A program made the position numbers and the translations under genes. From the NCBI GenBank assembly GCA_036346225.1, contig JARFIW010001491.1, positions 5,146,001-5,210,000 of the forward strand: a DNA stretch of 64,000 nt, read 5' to 3'. Source of the stretch: Platerodrilus igneus (Eukaryota; Arthropoda; Insecta; Coleoptera; Lycidae). The notes under the pieces are model-generated. The model did not search any database. It had not been told where the DNA came from and worked only from the letters and a program-made list of their open reading frames with translations. Positions within the stretch are counted from its first letter, which is position 1. Each line of letters opens with the position of its first letter. This document shows positions 35,505 through 46,499 of the stretch, piece by piece.

Positions 35505-35714
35505 TTGAACGCAGATGGTCCAGTCAATCTGTTATCCGCAACTTGTTTAGTTGTTATAGTGAAGCACGATAACTATCCGCCTTTGCAGTGGCCAACGCAA
35601 GTAATTGAAAAAACTCAGCCAGGAAAAGACGGCCTTATTAAGGTTGTCACAGTACGTACAAAAGATGGGATCTTCACCCGTCCAATAGCGAAGCTGCGCC
35701 CGCTCCCTATGTAA
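35505..35714 (+). pseudogene. BEL/Pao pol C-terminal domain (DUF5641-like)
   Basis: The open frame ending at 35714 has VVIVKHDNYPPLQWPTQVIE then PGKDGLIKVVTVRTKDG and ends RPIAKLRPLP: the C-terminal, integrase-following domain of BEL/Pao elements. It is on the same strand as the gag-protease piece 1.7 kb to the left, so the two may be the ends of one internally deleted element. A 3' LTR should follow but I could not delimit it in 35715-36228. Confidence 0.85.
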
Positions 35715-36228
35715 ACCATTTTTACTTTCGCGTGACTGACACAAGCTTGCCAAACATTTCCGGTACACACATTTGGTGATTCTTCTCACATTGTCACAAC
35801 CATGTCATCGCCATAACCATCACGACCAATGTTTTTTTTCGTAATATTTCTTAGCATTAACCGACACCATCTCAATCGCATTAAATTCGCGACGATAAGG
35901 TGGCAATAGCAAAACCTCATGCCTGTGGATTTGTTGCAACTCATCTACCAGGGGATCAATTCTTGAAACCGTTCGAATTTAATTCGTATACGAATATTTC
36001 AAAAATCCTATTTTCGTATACGCATTTTATAGTGAATCCTTGAATTGTGTTTGATTTTGTTGCTTCGATTTTTTCGAGTGTTCAAGTTAGAACATAGGCA
36101 GCGTTACATTCCTCCCGCTGCTGCCAAATATATATAATCCATAAATCTTACACATTATATGTCAAATAGAAAGAGCAGCGCTTTAGGTTATGTACATAAC
36201 GCTCTCATTTCTTGTGTTTCTTATACTA

Positions 36229-37692
36229 GGTTATCATAAAGTAAGGGATATATTTTAAATCATTACAACTTTTTAATAAATTAAGTTAGTAACATAAAAT
36301 AAACGAAATCTAGTTGCTTAATGAATGGGATTTTACCGTATCTATGAGAAACAAAAGCGTTGTCATAACAATTGTTGACACTAGTGTCAAAACGAAATTA
36401 TTCAATTTGAAGTTTTATTTTTAAATTAAAACTCAAGTAAACGTTGAGTTCAAACGACTCAACTGTAATAACATGGATTTACAAACAAGAATTGGTTTAG
36501 TTCAGTGCTATTATGAATCCGGCAGAAATTACACCGCTGGATTACGAAGATTTCGCACGAGAATGGGTTTGAGAGCGGGACCCTGTCAAATGAAAGCGTA
36601 CCGCAATTTGATACAAAAATTTGAAGGAACAGGGTCTGTAACTGACTTACCAAGATCAGGAAGACTAATAATTAGTGATGTCCAAGTTGCAGAAGTTCTT
36701 CATGAAAATCAAGACATAGCCAGAAGCAATTCACTCGCAATCAGCAGTGCAAATGCGATATCCAAGCGATTGCAAATGCCGTATACCACGATTTGGAAAA
36801 TTTTACGCAAAATTCTAAACATGTATCCATATAAACTGAAAATGCTGTTTGAATTAAAGGACGCAGATTTGGCTACTAGGTACGATTTTTCTTTGCGAGT
36901 AATGGCTCAGATGGAAATTGAACCCGAATGGTTATCCCGTATTTTATGGACAGATGAGGCACATTTTACTCTGAATGGTGGAGTCAATACTCAAAACTGT
37001 AGAATCTGGTCTGCAGAAAATCCGCAACAAATCGTTCAAAAAGGTCTTCATGACAAGAAAGTCACCGTTTGGTGCGGTTTTACAGCTGATTTTATTATTG
37101 GTCCGTATTTCTACGAGGAAATGAAGAATGGACAAGCCGTATCTGTAACTGTAAATGGTGAACGATACTTGCAAATGTTACAAAATTATGTTATTCCACA
37201 GCTGCAAAGCGAGCACTACGGAATTGAAAACATCATTTTTATGCAGGATAGAGCACCCCCGCACATTTTTCGACCAGTCAAAGAATTGTTAACCAACGTT
37301 TTTCAAGATCGCGTGTTAAGCAGACATTTCGTAAATTCATGGCCACCAAGATCACCTGATCTAAACCCAGCGGATTACTGGCTGTGGGGTTATTTAAAAA
37401 GTTTAGTGTTTAGAAGACGACCAACTACGCTACAAGAATTAAAAGACAGTATTACGGAGCAAATTGGTACAATTCAACCAGAAATGTTACGAAATGCTGT
37501 GTACAATTTGGAGGTAAGGATGGTGATCTTACAACAACAAAACGGAGGTCATATTGAGCAATTGTCGTAACATGTTTTGGGCATACTAAATCCCATTTCA
37601 TAAGCAATTAGATTTCATTTATTTCTTGTTATTAACTTAATTTGTTAAAAAGTTATCATAATTTAAAATATATCCCTTACTTTATGATAACC
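36229..37692 (+). mobile_element. Tc1/mariner-superfamily DD41D transposon, complete
   Basis: The outer ends match as inverted repeats for about 65 bp, beginning GGTTATCATAAAGTAAGG at 36229 and its complement ending at 37692; only a few mismatches appear in the inner half. TA precedes the left end (36227-36228); TT follows the right end where TA is expected, so the flank has one change or the end is off by a base. The 1464-bp element contains one uninterrupted transposase gene. Long, almost identical TIRs and an intact gene suggest recent arrival. Confidence 0.9.
36473..37570 (+). CDS. DD41D transposase (Tc1/mariner, DDE_3 type), intact
   Basis: A single 365-codon frame from ATG 36473. Residues 1-110 carry two HTH-like parts (MDLQTRIGLVQCYYESGRNY, then TDLPRSGR and the SANAISKRLQMPYTTIWKIL segment) that would bind the TIRs. 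Catalytic Asp 1 is in RILWTDEAHFTLNGG, Asp 2 in IIFMQDRAPPH, and the third acidic position is the Asp in SPDLNPADYWLWGYLK; I count 41 residues between the second and third, hence DD41D. The family usually shows MQDGAPPH; the Gly-to-Arg change after Asp 2 is the only oddity near the active site. It lies centrally between long TIRs. Activity is inferred, not shown. Confidence 0.92.
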   Translation: MDLQTRIGLVQCYYESGRNYTAGLRRFRTRMGLRAGPCQMKAYRNLIQKFEGTGSVTDLPRSGRLIISDVQVAEVLHENQDIARSNSLAISSANAISKRLQMPYTTIWKILRKILNMYPYKLKMLFELKDADLATRYDFSLRVMAQMEIEPEWLSRILWTDEAHFTLNGGVNTQNCRIWSAENPQQIVQKGLHDKKVTVWCGFTADFIIGPYFYEEMKNGQAVSVTVNGERYLQMLQNYVIPQLQSEHYGIENIIFMQDRAPPHIFRPVKELLTNVFQDRVLSRHFVNSWPPRSPDLNPADYWLWGYLKSLVFRRRPTTLQELKDSITEQIGTIQPEMLRNAVYNLEVRMVILQQQNGGHIEQLS

Positions 37693-37855
37693 TTATATTT
37701 TGTTCTATTTATATTTGCTTAAGATAAGCAAATTTTTAATTATAATTTACTAGCAAATCTAAAATTGACAATAAAATACGTTTGTAAACATGATATCTAA
37801 GTTTTGTAGAAGTGAACTTGTTTTTAAATTAGTTGTAATTGAGAAAAGCGAGAGA

Positions 37856-38876
37856 ATGAGTAACATTTCCCAATAACAAAAACAAGAAATACTAGAATTT
37901 GTACAGAAAACCCACAGTTACAATCGGGCAAATCCGCAATAATTTTACTGCAAGACATGTCCAATCCCAGTGGGAGAAGGTGCTGGGAATATAAACGCTC
38001 TACTCGGTGCTAGGAAGGATTGGCATAAATGACGAAAGGTATATAAAAACACTTTTTTTTTAAATAAATATTTGGCAAATTTTAATTAGTTTGGAAGTAA
38101 TGTTTGTCCAAGTTTAATTTATGACTATAAGAATTCCAATGTGTAATTTACCTATATTTTTAACAAATTTTCTTTTATTTACAGACTTAGCATGACATGA
38201 AATTTGCGATAAAATCTAAAACTTCAAAAATTGAATTTCACCAAAACTCTACTGGTGGTGGACCGATCACCTATTAAAACAAAAATAACCGAGGATGAAC
38301 ACACTATTTTATACATGATAGGAGAAGTAGCTGTTGAAGGACATTAAAATGTGCCGGAATCACAGTCCATATTCTGCAAGCCTGAACCGCAGGACGAAGT
38401 TCTTCAATCAAATTTTGATCATATGCTTTATACGCCTTCAGTTTTATACGAAGAAACTGTAAAAAGTAGTTTTGATGAATATGACCTTCTACCATCCACT
38501 AGCAAAAGTAAACTGAGCAATCCACTTCAGCAACCTTGCAGCAAATTCCATCTCTAGCATAATTGATGAAAGTCAAGCTAACAATGCAAACTCTCTGCCT
38601 AGCACCAATTAGAATGGATAGAAAAAGAACTTGAGAAAACTCGACACTCTCCAGCGCTTTAAGAGACTCACCAGTGCGGTAAAAGACGTGTTCAGCGGCT
38701 GGAGCATACTAACAGATAGGTTAGCTAACCAAACCGAGCGGAAAATTAAAATAAAAGGGGAATATTATAAAAAGAAATTAGAATTGTTAGCAGAAGACAT
38801 TGTTTGTAAGAAAAGAATAGCGACCGCTCTGGAAAATTTAGTTTATAATGTTAGATTTTTTATTTCATATCCTTAA
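37856..38876 (+). pseudogene. PIF/Harbinger Myb/SANT-like accessory gene, decayed, with one intron
   Basis: Second gene of a Harbinger-type element; such proteins bring the transposase to the element ends. ATG at 37856, an in-frame TAA at codon 7, then QKQEILEFVQK and, one frame over, SQWEKVLGI with GARKDWHK, the trihelix/Myb-like pattern of these proteins. A donor at 38039 (cgaaag|gtatat) and acceptor ending at 38184 (ttatttacag) bracket a 146-bp intron; after it the frame gives HDMKFAIKSKTSKIEFH and a TGGGP motif. Two Trp codons are TGA or TAG. The C-terminal 38631-38876 part is a Lys/Glu-rich helix (YYKKKLELLAEDIV). Tail to tail with the transposase at 39064-40113. Confidence 0.75.
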
Positions 38877-39063
38877 GTTTCTTCGGGGAAAATTTTTTTA
38901 ACTTATTTTTCATGTTATTGGTGTTGGCATTATTTTAGTATTTAATTATAGAATTTTAAAAGAACTTTTTTTTGTCTAATTAGTAACAAATCAGTAGTTT
39001 TAACAATACCATATAATTTAATGCCTGTATGTTATAACAAAAGTTATGTATAAAATAACATAA

Positions 39064-40113
39064 TTATATAACATAGAATTTTAAAATATTAAAATGATTT
39101 CGAACAATAAAATTTTGTACCCGTTGACCAGCTACTAGATCTAGGTTTATTCTGCCACCAATAAAGTCTTCATCAGCAGCTTCATTGGGAACTTGTAAAT
39201 CAAAATCAATATCATCAAGTACCATAATCGCATCTTTGGGGTCGTCCCAAAACCTAACTGCAAGGATTTTGAATTTATGCATATATTGTGTAAAACACGA
39301 CAAGCATTGATGATTTTCGACGCTTTTTCAGGTGCATAGTGAAGAACTTTGTTTCAATAAGCACCTGATTCTAAGCTTTAAAACTCCATTGCATTTTTCG
39401 ATCAGGGTTCTGGTGCTTCGGTGTTGAACATTATAATTCTCTTCAGGCGTATTGGGGACAGCATTCATGATTGGGGTCAAAAGCCTTGGACGTATTCCAT
39501 AACCAGAATCACCTGATCAATTTTGGATAAGTACTAGTAAACAAAAAAAAATGAGGCAATACTTACCCAATAAACAAAATGAGTTATAATCACGTCTATG
39601 TAAATCTTGAATGTAAAGAAACGTTTGACAATTATTCCTATATAGTTATCATGTGTGCTGCCATAATGCCTGGCGCACACGTTCATAATTTTTGAATTTG
39701 TGTCACATATCTAAAATAACATTTGTAAGTATTTTGAAAAGATAAAAATTATAACTTATACGTACAAGCTGAGTATTAATAGAATGATATCATTTTCTGT
39801 TCACATAGATAGGCTCAGGATACAACTCGTAATTTGTTTTAGGCGGTTAGATAGCAACATGTGTGCAGTCTAAACAACCTATTACACAAGGAAAATTTTT
39901 ATTTTCACTAAATTTAAGAAAACAATAATATTAAACGGCTAGTTTTTGACAATCCTTACTTCTTCCTCTGCGTACTCTTCGAAGTTCCACTAAGATTTGT
40001 GGTAGTTTAATATACCTACTTAATACTTCCGGAACATTTAATGCATTGCACACTTCTTCGATACAACGATAGTAGTAGGATTGAATGATCCGAAAACAGA
40101 TCCACCGATCCAC
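39064..40113 (-). pseudogene. PIF/Harbinger transposase (HARBI1-like), decayed, two short introns
   Basis: Minus-strand DDE transposase. Order: a helical part near 40113-39960 (YYRCIEEVCNALNVPEVLS), first catalytic Asp in FPCVIGCLDCTHVA (Gly of the usual GT is Cys), then NRK and HSINTQL, ICDTNSKIMNV, HYGSTHDN, second Asp in GDSGYGIRPRLLTP, Glu in the TRTLIEKCNGVLKLR region, and a C-terminal helix ending QNFIVRNHF. Two introns are visible: 39765-39711 (donor gtacgt, acceptor ttattttag, 55 bp) and 39566-39513 (donor gtaagt, acceptor gatcag, 54 bp); splicing both joins conserved motifs in frame. Two stops in exon 1 and frameshifts make it dead. Confidence 0.82.
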
Positions 40114-40739
40114 CTATCCACCCGGCCTAGATTTTACAATTTCCATAAGGAAGAATTTACCGAGAGGGATTTTCTCTTTGCTCCCTCCTTGCTTCCCTCC
40201 TTGCTTAGACACCTTCACCATCCATACTCTAAAAAATCGAAAACCTAATCCTAAAATGCACCGCACGACCTTTGTATTCCCACATTTTTTAATTTTTATC
40301 TTAACATCAACCCTTATCGAGTTACAGCCCCCTATTTTATAACTTTTTATTTATAAACAGTTTCTAATCGTGTATGGTAATACCGATATAATTTTTCTTG
40401 GAAGTTTGAATCTACCATTAATTTAACCTTAGGCTAACTCGATTTATAAAATTGGTGTAAGCAAAAAAAGTAGTACACATTCCTTTAAAACAATTTTATT
40501 TAATTTTAAATATACAGCGTACACTTAACATCCTTATAAAGGTAAAGTCACCACTTCGCTATGCTCTTGGCTACCTAGTTTCGACTACTTTTCCAAGGTC
40601 GTCGTGACATCATAGCCTTTTTCAAATAAAGAGCAATGTAATACTATTCTAAGATTTTTATTTCGACATTATACATAACAAAATTTAAAAAAATTTAATG
40701 CCAAGCATGAAGCCATTTAAACTTAATTTTAATAAAAAG
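40114..40739. other. Non-coding, between Harbinger and the unassigned gene
   Basis: A pyrimidine-rich run with repeated cctccttgcttccctccttgctt lies near 40180-40205. No coding signal. The outer end of the Harbinger element should lie here, but I could not pair a TIR with the left side. Confidence 0.45.
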
Positions 40740-43239
40740 TTATACACAGAAAACAGTCCTTTCTCTTTGTTTGTTTGGAGTGGTTTTAATTTTATCTAAT
40801 TTTATTCGCAGCTTAAAATTTAAATCGACACCCAAGTCCTCTATTTCCTTTTCTAGCCAATAGTTTGATACATAGGGACCATTTAGGTTTTCGAATTGTA
40901 AAATGTACAGAAGTTTGTCTCTATATATAAAGTCTTTGATTCTATCGACAACCAGATCCATTCCTTCGTGTAATTCTTGCAGCTTGTGACAATCTTTTAC
41001 TCGCGGCTCTCCCACTATATCCTGCATACGTATCTCGTTAGCTTGATCGACTTCTTCTTGTCGGTATTGGCGGTAGTCCTTATTCTCTCACTCACTGTTG
41101 CATATGCATGTCCACCACTTTTGAGAATATATGGTCGTTATAGGTTGTAGGACCCTCGGTTTTAAATGATCCAAAAGGTTCTTTACTAGGCAAATATACA
41201 ATGTTTAGCGGAACCCCTTTGCGTGTGGTGTACGCCAAGGTTACGAAACCCGCATTCCTTAGTTTGTCTATGTTATTTGCCATTTTCATAAATACGTTTT
41301 TAGAATAACCTTTTAAAAGTATACGGATTTAGTACCATCCTTTTCCGCAAGGGCCTTTACATCACTTACTAACTACAAATGCATACAGCTTGTAGAACCC
41401 GGATGTATCTAAGTCAGTCCATCGACACAAAATAATCTTTTAATTCTTTCTCATTCTCTCTAACACATCATTGTATTGTTCGCGTATTCTCGCAGTGTTT
41501 CCCATGTAGTCCAACTTTCACCTATTTGCATCCATTTCCGCTAATTCCAGCTGTCTTTTTCTTCCACTTACAGCGTATGGCGTGCATAATGTGGCAATTT
41601 CCTTTAGCGTAAACGGATTGAGTTTACTGCCAATATTTACGCGTTGTCGTACATCCTTTGGACGAATGTTAAGCGTATTTATCAACCCCAATTCCGAAAT
41701 GATTATTTCTTTTGGAATTGTAGAATATGGTGTTGCAGTCTTCTTAATCTTCTTTGGGAATTAAACCACTCATAGTTTTTAAAATCTACTTTATTTACGT
41801 TTCGATATAATAATAAATATAATAATAAAATTTTATTATTTTGACAACGATGCTAGGTCATGAATCGAAACGTAAATAAAGTATATTTTAAAAACTATGA
41901 GTGGTTTAATTCCCAAAGAAGATTAAGAAGAATGCTAAACAAACCACAACAAACATACAGGGAGTATTTATGGTGTTGCAGATTGTGTTAAATATGAACT
42001 ACCGCTTTAATGTAGCACTTGTGTAATATTTTTATTTTATCTTGGCTGTCTTCCTCCTCTACTATCTCCAAATAATTTACAAGTAAATAGTTAAAAGTAA
42101 ACGCCGAAAACACATACTTTATCAATTTTTCCCTTTCCTCTGATTTTTCGGACAACTTAATTTGCAAGCCAGTCAATTTCTTTGTATTGCTATTCCTCTA
42201 ATACACGTACTGTAGTAGGTTAGTATACACTAAACAGCAGTTATTTTGTAGCTAGTCCGATAGCTCACTCCACATTATGGCAAGTGGTGCCGAGTATATT
42301 GACGCCTTTAGGAAGTATAACTTACTATCTTCCAATAAGGTTAAACAGTCGTTTAAGGGATTATACACCTGTTCCGCACTAACATATTAGTTTCCAATTG
42401 TACAGTTGTATATAGTCGCTTCCAATCGCGTAATACCATGTTCTTTGACCAAAGTAGACGCGAATGTTTCCCTTAAACGTGCATCTCGACAACGTAAAAA
42501 ATTTAGTATATGATTTCCAAGTTGTGTACTAACACCAGGACTTATTATATGACACAGATTTGTTGTATCTTAATTCTTGCATTGGTTGTTAGCCATGTTA
42601 CACAATCGATTCCCACAGTTTTATCGTTGTCAACTATAATATTGCAGTTTTCTTCTTATTCGCTCTTGTAACAAAAGTTATGGTTTGTAGCTAAATAATT
42701 ACACATCTCCATCTTGCTAAATATGCCAGCGAAATTTTGTGTTACATCCATCTCAAAAAGATAGTAATAATCTTTTTTGAGTCCGTCTAATATATCTGGT
42801 AGTTCTTCCAATAACGTTTCCAACTTAACATCTGCTAGTTCCACTTTGTACGGAACACATATAGGATTTTGGAATTTTTTATTAATGATTTCGAGACCTT
42901 CTTTTCCGATAATGTCTTTTACTCCCTGGTCCATCTTGTTAGAGCTTTCCAGAGAAAACGGAAGCTTAGCTTTAACACCATGCCTAGCGGAAACAAATCG
43001 ATCGAACTTTCTTCGTAGATAGCTGTTAAATGCACCACAAATTTCTTTATTTGGATAAACATCCTTTTGTTTGCAGATGTTTGCTCGGAGTCAGAAAGGT
43101 CACAAATTTTAACCAACATTATATTGTCACAAAATGGTTCTGTAGTTGGTGTGTGTAGTCCATCAGTCAGCATCTGTTCGCCTTCGACATAACAAATATT
43201 ACCAATATCTGTCACCAAATTTTTCCTGCACAAGTCCAA
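40740..43239 (-). pseudogene. Large decayed gene of unrecognised family
   Basis: Minus-strand coding-like sequence for about 2.5 kb, roughly 750-800 residues by eye, in pieces: 43239-43010 (DIGNICYVEGEQMLTDGLH, then a KICDLSDSEQ part), after a frameshift 43020-42656 (RFVSARHGVKAKLPFSLES, VDLETLLEELPDILDG-like ELADVKLETLLEELPDIL), 42500-42400 (RLRETFASTLVKEHGITRLE), 42176-41988 (TGLQIKLSEKSEEREKLIKY), 41700-41500 (IIISELGLINTLNIRPKDV), 41289-41092 (GFVTLAYTTRKGVPLNIVYL) and 41027-40740 (GPYVSNYWLEKEIEDLGVDL, ending at a stop). A palindromic repeat interrupts it at 41741-41929. There are no membrane segments or familiar catalytic motifs. It is not a known transposase or polymerase to my eye. 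A short part of it is repeated inverted at 43581-43620. Confidence 0.6.
41741..41929. mobile_element. Palindromic repeat element, copy 2
   Basis: The same element as 23313-23511: outer arms ttcttaatcttctttgggaa and complement, with gtttcgat / atcgaaac inside. The left inner arm has lost about 20 bp (the ccatgacctagaatcg part) and has an (ATA)n stretch instead. It sits in the unassigned minus-strand gene and breaks it. Confidence 0.75.
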
Positions 43240-43620
43240 CTAACCTAACCTAACTCCAGACAACAATAGTTAACCTAACTCCTAACAAGTCGAACTAACC
43301 TAATCTAACGGCGTAGATTGCCGAAGATACCCGAATATGTCAGGCACCGGCATATCGCTTACATTCTGTTGATTAGGAACAGTTTTTGCTATCCAACCTA
43401 GGTTGATTTTAACCTGACCTAAAGGCAATTTCACCCTATAATGTAGCTGGAACGGTAAATATAAGCGTCTCCAAGGTGATTAACGTTCCTCGACTTCTTG
43501 GGAATAAAGTGAAATAAACAAATGAGCGATTTGAATTGTGGCTGCTGGCAGAAAAAATGTGCAACAATAATATGGATAGAGATATCGGTAATATTTGTTA
43601 TGTCGAAGGCAAACAGATGC
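43170..43620. repeat. 40-bp inverted duplication (43170-43209 and 43581-43620)
   Basis: The complement of 43170-43209 matches 43581-43620 with 2 mismatches in 40. The first copy codes for DIGNICYVEGEQM in the minus-strand gene; the second reads DIGNICYVEGKQM on the plus strand just upstream of the gag remnant. Between them lies non-coding sequence with repeated aactaacctaa(c/t)ctaac blocks. Confidence 0.8.
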
Positions 43621-43910
43621 CTTAACAATGGAATTGTCTGAAATACAAACTAAATTATTAGAGCCATCACACGCTCTACACAAGATATATAAAAATAAAG
43701 GTGCTATAAAAAAAAGTTTCCAATCTACAGCAGATGAAACCAAAGCAAGACCAAAAGTCGGTCAGGAGAGAAAGAAAGTCTTTCTCTAAATGTTATCGCT
43801 GTGGCAGGAACCACAATCTACAGAACTGTTCAGCTGTACATTGAGAGTGTTTTTCATGCAAGCGCAGGGGCATACTTCCAAGGTATGTAGATCATCCAAT
43901 CGATCCAGTC
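43621..43910 (+). pseudogene. Gypsy gag C-terminus with two zinc knuckles
   Basis: Read in changing frames: a basic stretch, then CYRCGRNHNLQNC (CCHC type, C-x2-C-x3-H-x4-C) at about 43795, and a second knuckle CFSCKRRG...C interrupted by a one-base shift near 43870. Zinc knuckles bind element RNA during packaging. The N-terminal two-thirds of gag is missing. Confidence 0.7.
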
Positions 43911-43979
43911 GTGCACTCAATTATTAAGAGATGGACGGCCAGAATGTAGATTACGATAAAGATGATGAAGACATCGGAC

Positions 43980-44370
43980 AACAAATGAGTAAAATTTTTA
44001 TTAATAATATTTGCGGTAAAAATGTTATTGATGCTTTAGTCTTAGAAGTCAATATACAGGATAGGTCAATTAAAATTAGATACAGGTATTAGTGTATCTG
44101 TAATGTCATAAAAAGAATTCTTAAACAATTTTGCAAATTGTAAACTTAGTTATTGCCCTTGTAGTAGAAATAAGTTAGAAATCAAGGGTCAAGCTTTAGT
44201 AAAGGTTAATTTTAAAATGTAACAACTAACCTACCAATATTATTATCTAGATCTAGTGCAAAATTTTTGCCTCTATTAGGGCGTAACTGGCTGAACCAAT
44301 CATTGGCCAATTGGCAGTCTTATCTTGTACCAATTGAAGATGTGGGTTCAGTAAGTCTGTAGTCACAGAA
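43980..44370 (+). pseudogene. Gypsy protease remnant
   Basis: An LVLEVNIQDRSIK strand, a one-base shift, then LDTGISVSVMS at about 44078: the DTG catalytic triad is intact with Ile where Ala is usual. A GRNWL motif at about 44281 is typical of the protease end in gypsy elements. Stops are present between the parts. Confidence 0.75.
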
Positions 44371-44389
44371 TGCAATACCAACAGTCAGG

Positions 44390-45246
44390 TCTTTGGAAGG
44401 AGATTTTCGATCAGTTTTTGATGGTGATATTAGTCAACCCGTAACAAGCTTCAAAGCGTCCATCATCTTAATTCCACATTCAGTATTGTCGATTCACAAA
44501 CCATACAACGTGCCATACGCTATAAAACCACAAGTCGAAATTGAACTTAAATGTTTCGTTGATTGTAATATTTTTGAACCAGTCAAGCACAGTAGAATGG
44601 CTAGTCCTATAGTCATCGTCCCAAAAAAATCTGGGGGGATCCGTATTTGTGCCGATTTTAAAGTCATTAAATCCGTATGTAGACGCCGAACATTATCCAT
44701 TGCCACTAGTCGAAGATGTCTTACAGTCGTGTAATGATGGAAATGTTTTCGCTGTCATTGATTTGTCAAATGCGTTTAATTAAGTGCCTATTTCTGAAGA
44801 GAGTCAGGATCTTGTTACAGTAAACACGCATTTAGGTATCTTTCGATACAAACGTCTACCTTATGGTATAACCACTGCTCCGTCTATTTTCCAATTCACT
44901 ATAGATCAAGAGCAAATGGCCTAGAATATTGTAGCTGCTATAAAGACGATGTAATCATCTCAGACCAAACTTTGGCTAACTTCTATAAAAATGTTCGTCC
45001 TGTACTGGAACGTCTAAGAAAGTACAATATTAGAATACATAGAAATAAAAGTGTATTTTATAAAGATGAAGTTGAATTCTTACGATCAAGGCATACGACC
45101 ATTGCAGTTCAAAGCAAATGCCATTCAAGAGACTCCTTCAAAAATGTTCAACAGTTAAAGGCATTTTTAGGATTGATTAATTTTTACTTCAAGCTTCTAT
45201 TACGTGCCAAAAATTTGGCACTAAACATTTTTTAGTTTAGTCTTGA
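44390..45246 (+). pseudogene. Gypsy reverse transcriptase remnant
   Basis: MASPIVIVPKKSGGIRICAD, then after a frameshift YPLPLVEDVLQSC and FAVIDLSNAFN with a stop, YKRLPYGITTAPSIFQF, the catalytic box CYKDDVII at about 44937, and LKAFLGLINFYFKLL at the end. Both catalytic Asps of YxDD survive. At least two frameshifts and three stops. The frame is cut by the LTR at 45247. Confidence 0.85.
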
Positions 45247-45927
45247 TGTGCAGGACTTCGCGCCATAAATTTGAAAGGCTTGGCGCGTGTATTTCCGTCA
45301 CGTCAGAGTGCGTTTGCGCCAGATCGCGCTGACGCGAGTGGCGGGAGAACAAAAATAGAAAGTTTCCGAGAGACGCTAAAACGTGGCTTTTTGCCTTTGA
45401 ACTTCGAATAGAGTGGTCGTGCCTGGTATCGTATCGTATCGTATCTTTGTCTTTTTTATGTAGATATCCTTGCCTTATCATGTTCTTGTTCCTCTACCCG
45501 TTCCTGTCATTACCGCTACATAGGAAAAAGATAATTTGAATATAATCTGGGAGCAGTCCACGACCCTAGAACGAACGAGTCCAGGGAGCCCTGTAGAAGC
45601 TAGCCGGAGCAATCCCGAAGGACGCTATGCGCTCCACCTGTAAATGACCCGGAAGGGGGTCCCAGCAACCCTGAAGGAAGCTATCCTGTGAGACGCTTAT
45701 ATTTTCACGTAAGTTCCCGGTGTGTGGGGTTTTCTATACTTCATTTCTAACACTATATATATTTCGCCATTTACGCGTTTTAATTTGCATATTGTGTGAC
45801 GTCATTGACAGATGGGCGAGCTAAAATCTGTATAACGATTAGAGCTACCAACTGCCGTTGCGTCACTTATACCGCGCTTGCGGGATTGTAAGAATTACCT
45901 GTAAACGTAAGACTTCTACCAAACTTG
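45247..45927 (+). mobile_element. Solo LTR, copy 2 of the 3975-4670 family
   Basis: Starts TGTGCAGGACTTCGCGCC and inserted between the RT end (LGLINFYFKLL...) and the RNase H start (LLKHKNTRFA...) of the gypsy element. A ttga is found immediately before (45243-45246) and at 45928-45931, a possible 4-bp target duplication, although the 3' end is not a clean CA. It contains a (gtatc)4 run near 45425, a CRE-like TGACGTCA at 45797-45804, and a repeated block (gagcaatcccgaaggacgctat-like at 45607 and 45664). Confidence 0.72.
45797..45804. promoter_or_regulatory. CRE-like palindrome TGACGTCA in LTR copy 2
   Basis: Same octamer and relative position as in LTR copy 1 (4519-4526). Inferred enhancer element. 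Confidence 0.45.
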
Positions 45928-45939
45928 TTGATAGTACTG

Positions 45940-46486
45940 AAACCTGTTGAAACATAAAAATACTAGATTTGCATGATCAGATGCTTGTAATAAAGCATTT
46001 CAAATTAGTAAAGGTATGATTAATAATAATTCCATACTAACCTTGTTTGACACAAACAAGGAAACCGTTGTCACTGTAGATTCATCGTCGTATGGCCTAG
46101 AAGCAGTATTAAGTCAGAATCATGATGGAGTTAAAAGACCTGTATACTTTGCCTTATGTACCCTAAGTCCAGCAGAATTAAACTATTCACACGTCCAAAA
46201 GGAAGCTTTAGCAGTGATCTATGCAATTCGTAAGTTTCACAAATACTTATATGGAAGAAAATTTCTTTTTAGAACTGATCATAAACCTTCAGAATCCATA
46301 TTTGCGAGTAACAAACCAATACCTATTTTAGCACATAGTCGAATTCAACGTTGGGCGTTAATATTAAGTGCTTACGATTATACAATAAAATACAAAAATG
46401 GTTCGGAAATTGCTAACGCAGATGGGTTGTCCCGTTTACCATGGACTGAAGCGACAAATAATTATATTTTTATTTTAATCATTTAA
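45940..46486 (+). pseudogene. Gypsy RNase H remnant
   Basis: LLKHKNTRFA, a TGA in place of the Trp, then SDACNKAFQISKGM and the open frame 46016-46486 with TVDSSSYGLEAVLSQ (first acidic residue), YSHVQKEALAVIYAIRKFHKY (Glu), FRTDHKP (Asp) and NADGLSRLP. It would remove the RNA strand after cDNA synthesis. The pattern is the tether plus RNase H order of Ty3/gypsy. Confidence 0.88.
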
Positions 46487-46499
46487 TATATTTACCCAT

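Noticed and set aside
42777..43022. 81-codon plus-strand open frame
   Set aside because: Antisense of the unassigned minus-strand gene, Ser/Asn-rich as expected for such a shadow.
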